Assembly: GCA_040007095.1 (NCBI GenBank)
Contig: JBDTVS010000076.1
Span: 1-64,000 of the forward strand
DNA length: 64,000 bases
Reading direction: 5' to 3'
Source: JBDTVS01 sp040007095
GTDB lineage: Bacteria; Acidobacteriota; Vicinamibacteria; Vicinamibacterales; CAVVIG01
Shown: positions 8,971 to 17,386 of the stretch, piece after piece
Numbering within the stretch: position 1 is the first letter of the stretch
Layout of the letters: the number at the start of each line of letters is the position of its first letter
Program-made: the position numbers and the translations under genes
Notes under the pieces: model-generated
Databases searched by the model: none
Told to the model about the DNA's origin: nothing
What the model saw: only the letters and a program-made list of their open reading frames with translations

Positions 8971-9810
8971 ATGCACCTCGCCGATGTCGCCGAACGGAGT
9001 CTGAAGAGCGGCGACCCTGTCGCCGCTCTGGCCCAATTGCAGGAGCAGGTCCGGGCCAACCCCGCCGATCCAAAGCTGCGCATTTTTCTCTTTCAGTTGC
9101 TCTGCGTGCTCGGCCAGTGGGACCGGGCGCTGAACCAGTTGACGGTCGCGTCCGAGCTCGAGCCCGAGGCGCTGGCCATGCGCCAGATCTACGGCGACGC
9201 CGTTCGCTGCGAAGCCACCCGGATCGAGGTGTTCGCGGGAAAGCGATCGCCCATGATCTTCGGTCAGCCGGAACACTGGCTGGCGCTGCTCATCGAATCG
9301 CTGCTGGTGGCCGGGCGGGGCGAGCACGAACAATCGCAACAGCTGCGATCGCTGGCCTTTGACGAGGCCCCGACATCCTCGGGCCACATCGACGGACGGC
9401 CGTTCTCCTGGATCGCCGACGCCGATTCCCGTTTGGGCCCGGTGCTCGAAGCCGTCATCAACGCCCGGTACTACTGGGTGCCTTTCTCCCGTTTGATCAA
9501 AATCCAGATCGAGCCGCCCGAGGATCTGCGCGACATGGTCTGGATGCCCGCGCACCTGCAGTTCGAGAATGGCGGGGAGGCGGTGGCGCTCATCCCCACC
9601 AGGTATCCCGGCTCCGAGTCGGCCTCCGACGGCCTGATCGCCCTCGCCCGCAAGACGGTGTGGGAAGAGATGGCCCCGGACGCACACCGCGGTCTCGGTC
9701 AACGCATCATCGCGACCGATACCGACGATGTCCCGCTCATGGAGGTCCGCACGATCTCGATCGCCGGCAGCGGGGAGGACGCGTCGGATTCCGCCCACGA
9801 TCATGGCTGA
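8971..9810 (+). CDS. tagJ: TagJ/ImpE-family accessory protein
   Basis: 279 residues. The N-terminal third is TPR-like (SLKSGDPVAALAQLQEQVRANPADPKLRIFLFQLLCVLGQWDRALNQL), and the rest matches the ImpE/SciE family layout, with YWVPFSRLIKIQIEPPEDLRDMVWMPAHLQF near residues 168-198. TagJ proteins bind the sheath component TssB and modulate sheath handling by ClpV in some systems. It sits between hcp and tssE, a usual place. The last eight bases overlap the start of tssE, which indicates translational coupling. Confidence 0.88.
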   Translation: MHLADVAERSLKSGDPVAALAQLQEQVRANPADPKLRIFLFQLLCVLGQWDRALNQLTVASELEPEALAMRQIYGDAVRCEATRIEVFAGKRSPMIFGQPEHWLALLIESLLVAGRGEHEQSQQLRSLAFDEAPTSSGHIDGRPFSWIADADSRLGPVLEAVINARYYWVPFSRLIKIQIEPPEDLRDMVWMPAHLQFENGGEAVALIPTRYPGSESASDGLIALARKTVWEEMAPDAHRGLGQRIIATDTDDVPLMEVRTISIAGSGEDASDSAHDHG

Positions 9811-10327
9811 TCAACTGCTCCCGCAGGATCGCTTGCAGCCCATGTTGTTGGACCGTCTGACCGACGAGGAGCCCGACAAGAAGATGGAGCCCCGCGAGGC
9901 TCGCGTGCTGTCGAAACGGCGGATGCGGGAGTCGGTGGTGCGGGATCTCGCCTGGTTGTTCAACGCCACGCAGCTCGAAGCCGTCGACGCGATGGCCGGC
10001 GCACCCCTGATGCGCCGGTCGGTGTTGAATTTCGGATTGCCCGCGATGTCCGGGAAGGCCGCTTCTTCGCTCGATGTGACCGACCTGGCCCGGGCCATCC
10101 GCGACGCCATCCTGAATTTCGAGCCGCGCATCCTGCCGTCCACCCTGGAGATCAAGACGCTGCTCGAGGCCGGCGATCTCGAGCATCACAACGTCATCGG
10201 CGTCGAGATCCACGGCCAGATCTGGTTGCAGCCGGTGCCGCTCGAGTTTCTGATTCGGACCGATTTCGATCTCGAAACCGGCAAGGTGCTGATCACCGAT
10301 CTCATCTCGTCTCAGCGGGTCGCGTAA
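9803..10327 (+). CDS. tssE: TssE (gp25-like) baseplate wedge protein
   Basis: 174 residues with the gp25/lysozyme-like baseplate fold. Key segments are ESVVRDLAWLFNATQLE, RSVLNFGLPAMSG, and near residue 105 ILNFEPRILPSTLEI, which contains the conserved EPR. I set the start at ATG 9803, which overlaps the tagJ stop; in-frame upstream codons from 9728 lie inside tagJ and encode basic non-conserved sequence. The stop codon shares one base with the tssF ATG (TAATG). Confidence 0.94.
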   Translation: MADQLLPQDRLQPMLLDRLTDEEPDKKMEPREARVLSKRRMRESVVRDLAWLFNATQLEAVDAMAGAPLMRRSVLNFGLPAMSGKAASSLDVTDLARAIRDAILNFEPRILPSTLEIKTLLEAGDLEHHNVIGVEIHGQIWLQPVPLEFLIRTDFDLETGKVLITDLISSQRVA

Positions 10328-12210
10328 TGGACCCTCGCCTGGTCCAACTCTACGAAGACGAGCTCGGCCATCTGCGCGAGCACGGCGCCGAGTTCGCGGC
10401 ACTGTTCCCGAAGATTGCGGCCAGACTCGGCATGCGCGGGAATCAGATCCCCGACGATCCCTATGTCGAGCGGCTGCTCGAGGGCGTGGCGTTTCTGGCG
10501 GCGCGGGTGCAGCTCAAGTTGGACGCCGAGTTTCCTCGCTTCACGCAGGCGCTGCTCGAGATCGTCTATCCGCACTACCTGGCGCCAACGCCGTCGATGC
10601 TGGTCGCTCAGCTCACTCCCGATCCGAACGATCCCAATCTGGCCAGCGGCCCCACCGTGCCGCGCGGCAGCACGATGTCGGGTGCATCAGCCGCCGACGA
10701 TGCTGCCGCGTGTGAGTTTCGCACGGCGCAGGACGTCACGCTGTGGCCGCTGCAGGTCGTGTCGGCGAGTTATTTTTCGTTCGCGCCGGATCTCCCGCTC
10801 AATCAGCTGCCGGTCGCGCCGCAGCGTATCAAGGGCGGCGTCCGGATTCGGCTGAAGGCGACCGCCGGGCTGAAGTTCTCGCAGCTGGCCATCGACAGGC
10901 TGTGTTTCTATCTGACCGGACGCGACGACGTGGCGAACAAGCTGTACGAGCTGTGTTTGGCGGCCGGCCTGGGTGCGCTGATCCTGCCGTTGAAGAGCGT
11001 GAAGCCGTGGCACCAGTTTCTTCCCGCTGCGTCGATCCAGCCGGTGGGCTTCACCGACGCCGAGGCGCTGCTGCCGGTGACCTTGCGCTCGTTTCAAGGC
11101 TACCGGCTCTTGCAGGAGTACTTCTCGTTTCCGCAGCGCTTTCGTTTTTTCGAGCTGACCGGCCTTTCGCGGGCCATCAAACGGGTGGACTCGGACCACG
11201 TCGAGCTGGTGATTCTCCTGGGCCGCGGAGACCAGACGCTCGACGGCGTCCTCGATGGGTCGAACCTGGCGCTGTTCTGCACGCCGGCCGTCAACTTGTT
11301 TCACAAGCGCGTCGATCGCATTCACGTGAACGACAACGCGTACGAGTATCACGTTGTGCCGGACCGCACGCGGCCCCTCGATTTCGAAGTGTACGAAGTG
11401 ACCAGTGTCGTTGGCCACGGCATCGGCACGGACAGCGAACAGCAGTTCCTGCCGTTCTATTCGGCGTACAGCGGCGACGGTGAACATGAGCAGTCCGCCT
11501 ACTTTACGACCCGCCGTGAGCCGCGGCTGGTCTCCGCCAGTGCGAAGCGCCGAGGATCCCGTTCGAGCTACATTGGCACGGAGGTCTTTCTCTCGCTCGT
11601 CGACGCCGCGCAGGCTCCTTTCAGCGGCGACCTCCGTCAGCTCTCCATCCAGGCATGGTGCACCAATCGGGATCTCGTGCTGCAGATGCCCGTAGGGATC
11701 GGCACGAGCGATTTGTCGCTCGACGTTGCCGCTCCGCTGGCAGGCATCCGCGTCGTCAGCGGTCCCACGCGGCCGTATTCGCCGCTTGCCGATGGCGCCG
11801 TGTCCTGGCGCGCGGTCAGTCATCTGTCGCTCAACTATCTGTCGCTCGTGCAATCGACACCGGAGAAAGGGGCCGCCGCGCTGCGCGACCTTCTGGAGCT
11901 GTATGCCGCGGACTCCGACGTGAGCGCCAGACGGCAGATCGAAGGGATCCGCTCGGTGCGGGTCGGTCCCGTCGTGCGGCGGCTGCGTGGACCGGGTCCG
12001 CTCGCGTTCGGCCGTGGCCTCGAGATCGTTCTACAGGTTGACGAGCTGGCGTTCGAGGGCGCCAGCGCATTTCTGCTCGGCACGGTGCTCGCTCGATACT
12101 TCGCGCGTCACGTGTCGATCAACTCGTTCACGGAAACCGTGTTGCGGTCCGACAAGCGTGGGGAAATCAATCGATGGGAGCAACAGTCGGGCGCGAGAGC
12201 GACGCTCTAA
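10327..12210 (+). CDS. tssF: TssF baseplate protein
   Basis: 627 residues, the expected length for TssF (VasA/ImpG). The N-terminal signature is plain: MDPRLVQLYEDELGHLREHG followed by EFPRFTQALLEIVYPHYLAPTPSM-like sequence around residues 73-95. The C-terminal RGLEIVLQVDELAFEGAS and FARHVSINSFTETVL blocks are also typical. TssF forms the baseplate wedge with TssG, TssE and TssK. It overlaps tssG by 37 bases. Confidence 0.96.
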   Translation: MDPRLVQLYEDELGHLREHGAEFAALFPKIAARLGMRGNQIPDDPYVERLLEGVAFLAARVQLKLDAEFPRFTQALLEIVYPHYLAPTPSMLVAQLTPDPNDPNLASGPTVPRGSTMSGASAADDAAACEFRTAQDVTLWPLQVVSASYFSFAPDLPLNQLPVAPQRIKGGVRIRLKATAGLKFSQLAIDRLCFYLTGRDDVANKLYELCLAAGLGALILPLKSVKPWHQFLPAASIQPVGFTDAEALLPVTLRSFQGYRLLQEYFSFPQRFRFFELTGLSRAIKRVDSDHVELVILLGRGDQTLDGVLDGSNLALFCTPAVNLFHKRVDRIHVNDNAYEYHVVPDRTRPLDFEVYEVTSVVGHGIGTDSEQQFLPFYSAYSGDGEHEQSAYFTTRREPRLVSASAKRRGSRSSYIGTEVFLSLVDAAQAPFSGDLRQLSIQAWCTNRDLVLQMPVGIGTSDLSLDVAAPLAGIRVVSGPTRPYSPLADGAVSWRAVSHLSLNYLSLVQSTPEKGAAALRDLLELYAADSDVSARRQIEGIRSVRVGPVVRRLRGPGPLAFGRGLEIVLQVDELAFEGASAFLLGTVLARYFARHVSINSFTETVLRSDKRGEINRWEQQSGARATL

Positions 12211-13211
12211 CCTTCTTCGCGGAGCTGGCAGCGGCGCCCCACCGGCACGATTTTTATCAGACGCTGCGCCGGTTGGAATGCCTGTACGCGGAGAAACCGC
12301 GTTGGGGGCAGGCGCGGCGTCCCGCCGATGAATCGGTGCGCCTGGGGCAGGATCCGGACCTGTCGTTCGCACCCGCCCCGCTCGCATCGTTCGAGCTGCG
12401 CCCGGGCGAGACGCCGCGACTTCAGGTGAAGTTATTCGGCCTGTTCGGCCCGAACGGGCCGCTGCCGATTCACCTCACGGAATATGCGCGTGAGCGCCTG
12501 AAGCATGCGGGCGATCCGACCCTCAGCCGCTTTCTCGACATTTTCCATCACCGGTTCCTCGCGTTGTTCTATCGGGCGTGGGCTCAGGCCCAGCCGCACG
12601 TCAACCGGGATCGTCCGAAAGAGGATCGCTTTACGGTCTACGTAGGGGCGTTGCTGGGCATGGCGTCGCCGCCGTTTCGGGATCGCGACAGGCTGCCGGA
12701 CCTGGCCAAGTTCTTTCACGTCGGCACCCTCATCCGCCAGGTGCGGAACGTGGAAGGGCTGACCCACATTCTCCAGCACTATTTCCGCGTGCCCGTGCGG
12801 ATCGAGGAGTTCGTCGGCCACTGGATGACGCTCGGCGTGAGCGAGCGGACCCGCCTGTCGGAGGGCGCGGCACTGGGCTCCGGCGCCGTGCTCGGCAGCT
12901 CCGTGTGGGACCGCCAGCACAAGTTCCGAATTCATCTCGGGCCGCTGACGCTGTCGCAGTACGAGAGTTTCCTGCCGGGTGGCGCGCTGCTCAGGAAGCT
13001 GGTCGACTGGGTCAGGCTGTATCTCTGCTTCGAGCTCGAGTGGGACGTTCGCCTGCTGTTGCAGCGGACCGAGGTCCCGTCGGTGATGCTCGGCGGCCAC
13101 CAGCGACTGGGTTGGACGAGCTGGCTCGGCGATCGGCCGCGAGACACGCCTGCCGATGATTTGCTTCTGGATGCAGAGGCGTTGGTCGCCACCGGAGCAC
13201 CCGTCGCATGA
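12174..13211 (+). CDS. tssG: TssG baseplate protein
   Basis: 345 residues. TssG hallmarks include FFAELAAAPHRHDFYQTLRRLE at the N-terminus, LFGLFGPNGPLPIHLTEYA near residue 85, and FLDIFHHRFLALFYRAWAQAQP near 121. The C-terminal half has the usual FRVPVRIEEFVGHWMTL and FLPGGALLRKLVDWVRLYL segments. It starts at ATG 12174 inside the tssF 3' end and overlaps clpV by four bases (ATGA). Confidence 0.95.
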   Translation: MGATVGRESDALTFFAELAAAPHRHDFYQTLRRLECLYAEKPRWGQARRPADESVRLGQDPDLSFAPAPLASFELRPGETPRLQVKLFGLFGPNGPLPIHLTEYARERLKHAGDPTLSRFLDIFHHRFLALFYRAWAQAQPHVNRDRPKEDRFTVYVGALLGMASPPFRDRDRLPDLAKFFHVGTLIRQVRNVEGLTHILQHYFRVPVRIEEFVGHWMTLGVSERTRLSEGAALGSGAVLGSSVWDRQHKFRIHLGPLTLSQYESFLPGGALLRKLVDWVRLYLCFELEWDVRLLLQRTEVPSVMLGGHQRLGWTSWLGDRPRDTPADDLLLDAEALVATGAPVA

Positions 13212-15940
13212 GTGAGATCAGTCGCTCGGCGTTGTTCGGCAAGCTCAATAGTCTTGCGTACAAGGCGATCGAGGGCGCTACCGTCTTCTGCAAGCTCCGC
13301 GGCAACCCGTACGTGGAGCTGGTGCACTGGATTCAGCAGATTCTGCACACCCCAGACTCCGATCTGCATCGCATCGTCAGGCACTTCGAGATCGATTCGT
13401 CTCGTCTGGCGAAGGACGTCACAGATGCCCTCGACCGGCTGCCGCGCGGCGCGAGCTCCATCTCGGATCTCTCTGCGCACGTCGAGAATGCGGTTGAGCG
13501 TGGCTGGGTGTACGCGACGCTGATGTTCGGGGAGCCGCGCGTTCGTACGGGCCACCTCGTGGTCGGGATCCTGAAGACGGCGTCGCTGCGCAATGCCTTG
13601 ATGGCGATATCACGTCAGTTCGAGCACGTGAAGCCGGACACGCTGACCGAGGATTTTGCGCGGATCGTGAACGGCTCGCCCGAGGACCAGCTGGGCGCTA
13701 CCGACGGCTCGTCGCTCACGGCGCCAGGCGAAGCCACCGACGCCATGGCGCCGGCGCAGATGGGCAAGCAGGAGGCGCTCAAACGGTTTGCGACGGATCT
13801 GACCGAGCGTGCGCGCAAGGGCGAGATCGATCCGGTCAGCGGTCGGGACGAGGAGATCAGGCAGATCATCGATATCCTGATGCGCCGCCGCCAGAACAAT
13901 CCCATTCTGACGGGCGAGGCCGGGGTCGGAAAAACCGCGGTGGTCGAGGGCTTCGCCCTGCGGCTGGCGCGAGGCGACGTGCCTCCGCCGTTGCAGAATG
14001 TGTCGTTGCATACCCTCGACATCGGACTGCTGCAGGCCGGTGCGAGCATGAAAGGCGAGTTCGAAAACCGCTTGCGGCAGGTCATCGACGAGGTGCAGGC
14101 GTCGCCCAAACCGATCATCCTGTTCGTGGACGAGGCGCACACCCTCATTGGCGCGGGAGGCGCGGCGGGTACCGGCGACGCGGCGAACCTGCTCAAGCCG
14201 GCCCTGGCGCGCGGCACGTTGCGCACGATTGCGGCGACGACGTGGGGTGAATACAAGAAGTACATCGAAAAGGACCCCGCGCTCACCCGGCGATTCCAGG
14301 TGGTGAAGGTCGAGGAGCCGACCGAGGACAAGGCGATTCTGATGGTCCGCGGCGTCGCGTCCATCCTCGAGAAGCATCACCGGGTTCAGGTGCTCGACGA
14401 GGCGCTCGAAGCCGCCGTACGGCTGTCGCATCGCTACATACCCGCACGGCAATTGCCGGACAAGGCGATCAGTCTGCTCGATACCGCGTGCGCGCGCGTG
14501 GCCATCAGCCAGCACGGTGTGCCGCCGCAGCTCGAGGATTGCCGGCGGACGATCGACGCCTTGCAGACGGAGATGGAGATTATCGGTCGGGAGGAGACCG
14601 TCGGCATCAACGCGGACCGGCGGCGAAAGTCGGCGGAAGAGAAGCTCGTGTCGAGCGAGCAGCTGCGCACGCTGTTGGAGGAGCGCTGGAAGGCCGAGCG
14701 CGATCTGGTGGAGCGGGTCCTGGCGATTCGCGCGAGGCTCCGGCAGCGAAGCGAGCCGGTGGAGGGCACGGGGAGCAGGCTGGAGCAGGCCGCTGAGGCG
14801 CAGAAGGCCGCCGCCGACCCACCAGCTCCGGAACAGGTGTCTCCGGAAGAACGGCAGCGGCTGCTCGGCGAGCTGGCCGAGCTCCAGGCCAAGCTGTCGG
14901 ACGTGCAAGGCGACTCGCCGCTCATCCTGCCAAGCGTCGACGAGCAGGCAGTCGGATCCGTCGTGCAGGACTGGACCGGCGTACCGGTCGGCCGCATGGT
15001 GAAGAACGAGATCGGGACGCTGCTGAATCTGGCCGACACGCTCAATCAGCGGGTGATCGGCCAGCGGCACGCCCTCGAGATGATCGCGCGCCGCATTCAT
15101 ACCTCGCGCGCGAAGCTCGACAATCCAAACAAGCCGATTGGCGTCTTCATGCTCTGCGGACCGTCAGGCATCGGCAAGACTGAAACCGCGTTGACGTTGG
15201 CCGAGGCGTTGTACGGCGGCGAGCAGAACGTCATCACGATCAACATGAGCGAGTTCCAGGAGAAGCACACCGTCTCGACCCTCAAAGGATCGCCGCCCGG
15301 CTATGTGGGGTACGGCGAGGGCGGCATCCTGACCGAAGCCGTGCGCCGGCGTCCGTACAGTGTGGTCCTGCTGGACGAGATCGAGAAGGCGCACTCCGAT
15401 GTCCACGAGTTGTTTTTTCAAGTGTTCGACAAGGGTTGGATGGAAGACGCCGAAGGACGGCACATCGATTTCAAGAACACGATCATCCTGCTGACGTCGA
15501 ACGTCGGCACCGATCTCATCGTGAGCATGTGCCGGGACCCGGAGCTGATGCCCCAGCCAGAGGGCGTGGCCAAAGCCCTGCGAGAGCCGCTCTTGAAGAA
15601 GTTTCCCGCGGCACTCCTCGGGCGGCTGGTCGTGATTCCTTACTATCCGCTGGGCGACGCGATGCTGGCCCAGATCGTTCGCCTGCAGCTTGGCCGCATT
15701 GCACGGCGAGTGACCGAGCACCACAAGATTCCGTTCCGATATGACGAGGATGCCGTTAAGTTGATTGTGAGCCGGTGTACGGAGGTCGAAAGCGGCGGAC
15801 GGATGATCGACGCAATCCTAACGAATACGGTATTACCGGCCATCAGCCACGAATTCCTGACGAGGACGATGGCGGGGTCGACCCTGAACGGCGTGCGTCT
15901 GGCGGCCGTCGGCGGCGATTTTGAATACCAATTCGATTAG
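13208..15940 (+). CDS. clpV: ClpV (TssH) AAA+ ATPase for sheath recycling
   Basis: 910 residues, a full-length class I Clp/Hsp100 ATPase. The N-domain opens with SRSALFGKLNSLAYKAIEGA, which is characteristic of ClpV rather than ClpB. The first AAA+ domain has Walker A GEAGVGKTA near residue 236 and Walker B IILFVDEAHT; the second has GPSGIGKTE near 650 and VVLLDEIEKAH. A coiled middle domain lies at about 430-560. ClpV unfolds contracted TssBC sheaths so that they can be reused. It overlaps tssG by four bases, which places it firmly in the operon. Confidence 0.97.
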   Translation: MSEISRSALFGKLNSLAYKAIEGATVFCKLRGNPYVELVHWIQQILHTPDSDLHRIVRHFEIDSSRLAKDVTDALDRLPRGASSISDLSAHVENAVERGWVYATLMFGEPRVRTGHLVVGILKTASLRNALMAISRQFEHVKPDTLTEDFARIVNGSPEDQLGATDGSSLTAPGEATDAMAPAQMGKQEALKRFATDLTERARKGEIDPVSGRDEEIRQIIDILMRRRQNNPILTGEAGVGKTAVVEGFALRLARGDVPPPLQNVSLHTLDIGLLQAGASMKGEFENRLRQVIDEVQASPKPIILFVDEAHTLIGAGGAAGTGDAANLLKPALARGTLRTIAATTWGEYKKYIEKDPALTRRFQVVKVEEPTEDKAILMVRGVASILEKHHRVQVLDEALEAAVRLSHRYIPARQLPDKAISLLDTACARVAISQHGVPPQLEDCRRTIDALQTEMEIIGREETVGINADRRRKSAEEKLVSSEQLRTLLEERWKAERDLVERVLAIRARLRQRSEPVEGTGSRLEQAAEAQKAAADPPAPEQVSPEERQRLLGELAELQAKLSDVQGDSPLILPSVDEQAVGSVVQDWTGVPVGRMVKNEIGTLLNLADTLNQRVIGQRHALEMIARRIHTSRAKLDNPNKPIGVFMLCGPSGIGKTETALTLAEALYGGEQNVITINMSEFQEKHTVSTLKGSPPGYVGYGEGGILTEAVRRRPYSVVLLDEIEKAHSDVHELFFQVFDKGWMEDAEGRHIDFKNTIILLTSNVGTDLIVSMCRDPELMPQPEGVAKALREPLLKKFPAALLGRLVVIPYYPLGDAMLAQIVRLQLGRIARRVTEHHKIPFRYDEDAVKLIVSRCTEVESGGRMIDAILTNTVLPAISHEFLTRTMAGSTLNGVRLAAVGGDFEYQFD

Positions 15941-15997
15941 GGTCCTAAGCCTCGATGTGTTCGGTGTGCCCGGTCTGTTACCATTCGGGCGGTTGGG

Positions 15998-17386
15998 ATG
16001 ATCAGCGAGGACACGCGGAACCTGCTCGATGAGCGTTTGGAGCCGTCAGAAGCGCCGACGCGTGAACTGACGCTCGAAGAGGCGGTGTCGATTGCCGTGC
16101 TGCTGCAGAAGAACGAGCAGTTCGCTGAGGCCGAGATCGTCTATCGCCGAATCCTGGAAGTGGCCCCGGATCACGACCGCGCCCTGCACTATGCCGGGGT
16201 GCTCGCGCATCAACTCGGACGAGGCGACGAGGCCGTGGCGCTCATCGAGAAGAGCCTTGCGCTCGCGCCCGGACAGGCCGACTGTTACAGCAATCTTGGC
16301 ATCGTTCTGCAGGCGCAGGACAGGCTCGACGAGGCCATCACGGCCTATCGGCGTGCCATCGCGATCGATCCGAATCACGCCAATGCGTACAGCAATCTGG
16401 GCGTCCTGTTGCGGGCGGCAGACCAGCCCGTGGACGCCGAGGCCGCGTATCGGACGGCGATTCGACTGGAGCCCGATCATATCGATGCCTACACCAATCT
16501 CGGCATCCTCCTGAACGGGTTGAGGCGGCAGGAGGAGGCGGTCGCGTGCTTCTGCAAGGTGATTCTGCTCAGGCCGAAGCACCGGGAGGCCCGGCGGCTG
16601 CTGGCGCTGGCGCACTGCACCCTGGGCGAAGTCGACGAAGCCGTGAAGATCTTCGAGGAATGGATCGCGGAGGAACCAGAGGATCCCATTGCGCGGCACA
16701 TGCTGGCCGCCTGCACCGGTCGCGACGTCCCGGGCCGGGCGTCTGACGGGTTCGTTGAGGGCACGTTCGACAGTTTCGCCGCAAGCTTCGACTCGAAGCT
16801 CGCGAAGCTGTCGTACCGCGCGCCTGCGCTGGTGGCGGCGATGCTCGAGGACTCGAGCCCCGAGCCGTCAAAGAGTTTGGATGTCCTCGACGCCGGCTGT
16901 GGAACGGGGCTGTGCGGCCCGCTGGTCGTGTCGTACGCTCGCCGGCTGACCGGCATCGATCTCTCGGCGGGCATGCTCGCTCAGGCCAAAGAGAAGAGGG
17001 TCTACGACGGGTTGTTCAAAGTCGAATTGACCGAGTACCTGCGCGACAACCGGGAGGCGTTCGATGTGATTGTGTCGGCCGACACGCTGGTCTACTTCGG
17101 CGGGCTGGACGACGTCCTGATGGCCGCGGCGGGAGCGTTGCGACCGAACGGACTGTTGATTTTCACGCTCGAGCACGCACTGAACGCCGAGGCGATGCTG
17201 GACTATCGTCTCGAGCTGCACGGCCGATATACTCACTCCCGCGGGTATGTCGAACGGCTGCTCGCCGGCGCAGGGCTGGAGTCCGAGATTGCGCAGGCCG
17301 AGTTGCGGATGGAATCGGGCACGCCGGTGGCGGGGCTGGTGATCAGGGCCAGGAAGCCGGCCGGCGCAGGATTGAGCCATGCCTAG
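15998..17386 (+). CDS. TPR-repeat SAM-dependent methyltransferase in the T6SS operon
   Basis: 462 residues. Residues ~35-235 form about six tetratricopeptide repeats (for example YSNLGIVLQAQDRLDEAITAYRRAIAIDPN). Residues ~285-440 are a class I SAM methyltransferase with LDVLDAGCGTGLCGPLV as motif I and VIVSADTLVYFGGL as a later strand. The architecture resembles predicted TPR-methyltransferases whose substrate is unknown. It lies between clpV and vgrG and overlaps the vgrG start by eight bases, so it is probably co-translated. I infer a role in modifying a T6SS protein or effector, without direct evidence. Confidence 0.85.
   Translation: MISEDTRNLLDERLEPSEAPTRELTLEEAVSIAVLLQKNEQFAEAEIVYRRILEVAPDHDRALHYAGVLAHQLGRGDEAVALIEKSLALAPGQADCYSNLGIVLQAQDRLDEAITAYRRAIAIDPNHANAYSNLGVLLRAADQPVDAEAAYRTAIRLEPDHIDAYTNLGILLNGLRRQEEAVACFCKVILLRPKHREARRLLALAHCTLGEVDEAVKIFEEWIAEEPEDPIARHMLAACTGRDVPGRASDGFVEGTFDSFAASFDSKLAKLSYRAPALVAAMLEDSSPEPSKSLDVLDAGCGTGLCGPLVVSYARRLTGIDLSAGMLAQAKEKRVYDGLFKVELTEYLRDNREAFDVIVSADTLVYFGGLDDVLMAAAGALRPNGLLIFTLEHALNAEAMLDYRLELHGRYTHSRGYVERLLAGAGLESEIAQAELRMESGTPVAGLVIRARKPAGAGLSHA

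Noticed and set aside
13610..15100. 496-residue minus-strand frame in clpV
   Set aside because: Antisense to both ATPase domains of ClpV, with no recognisable motif.
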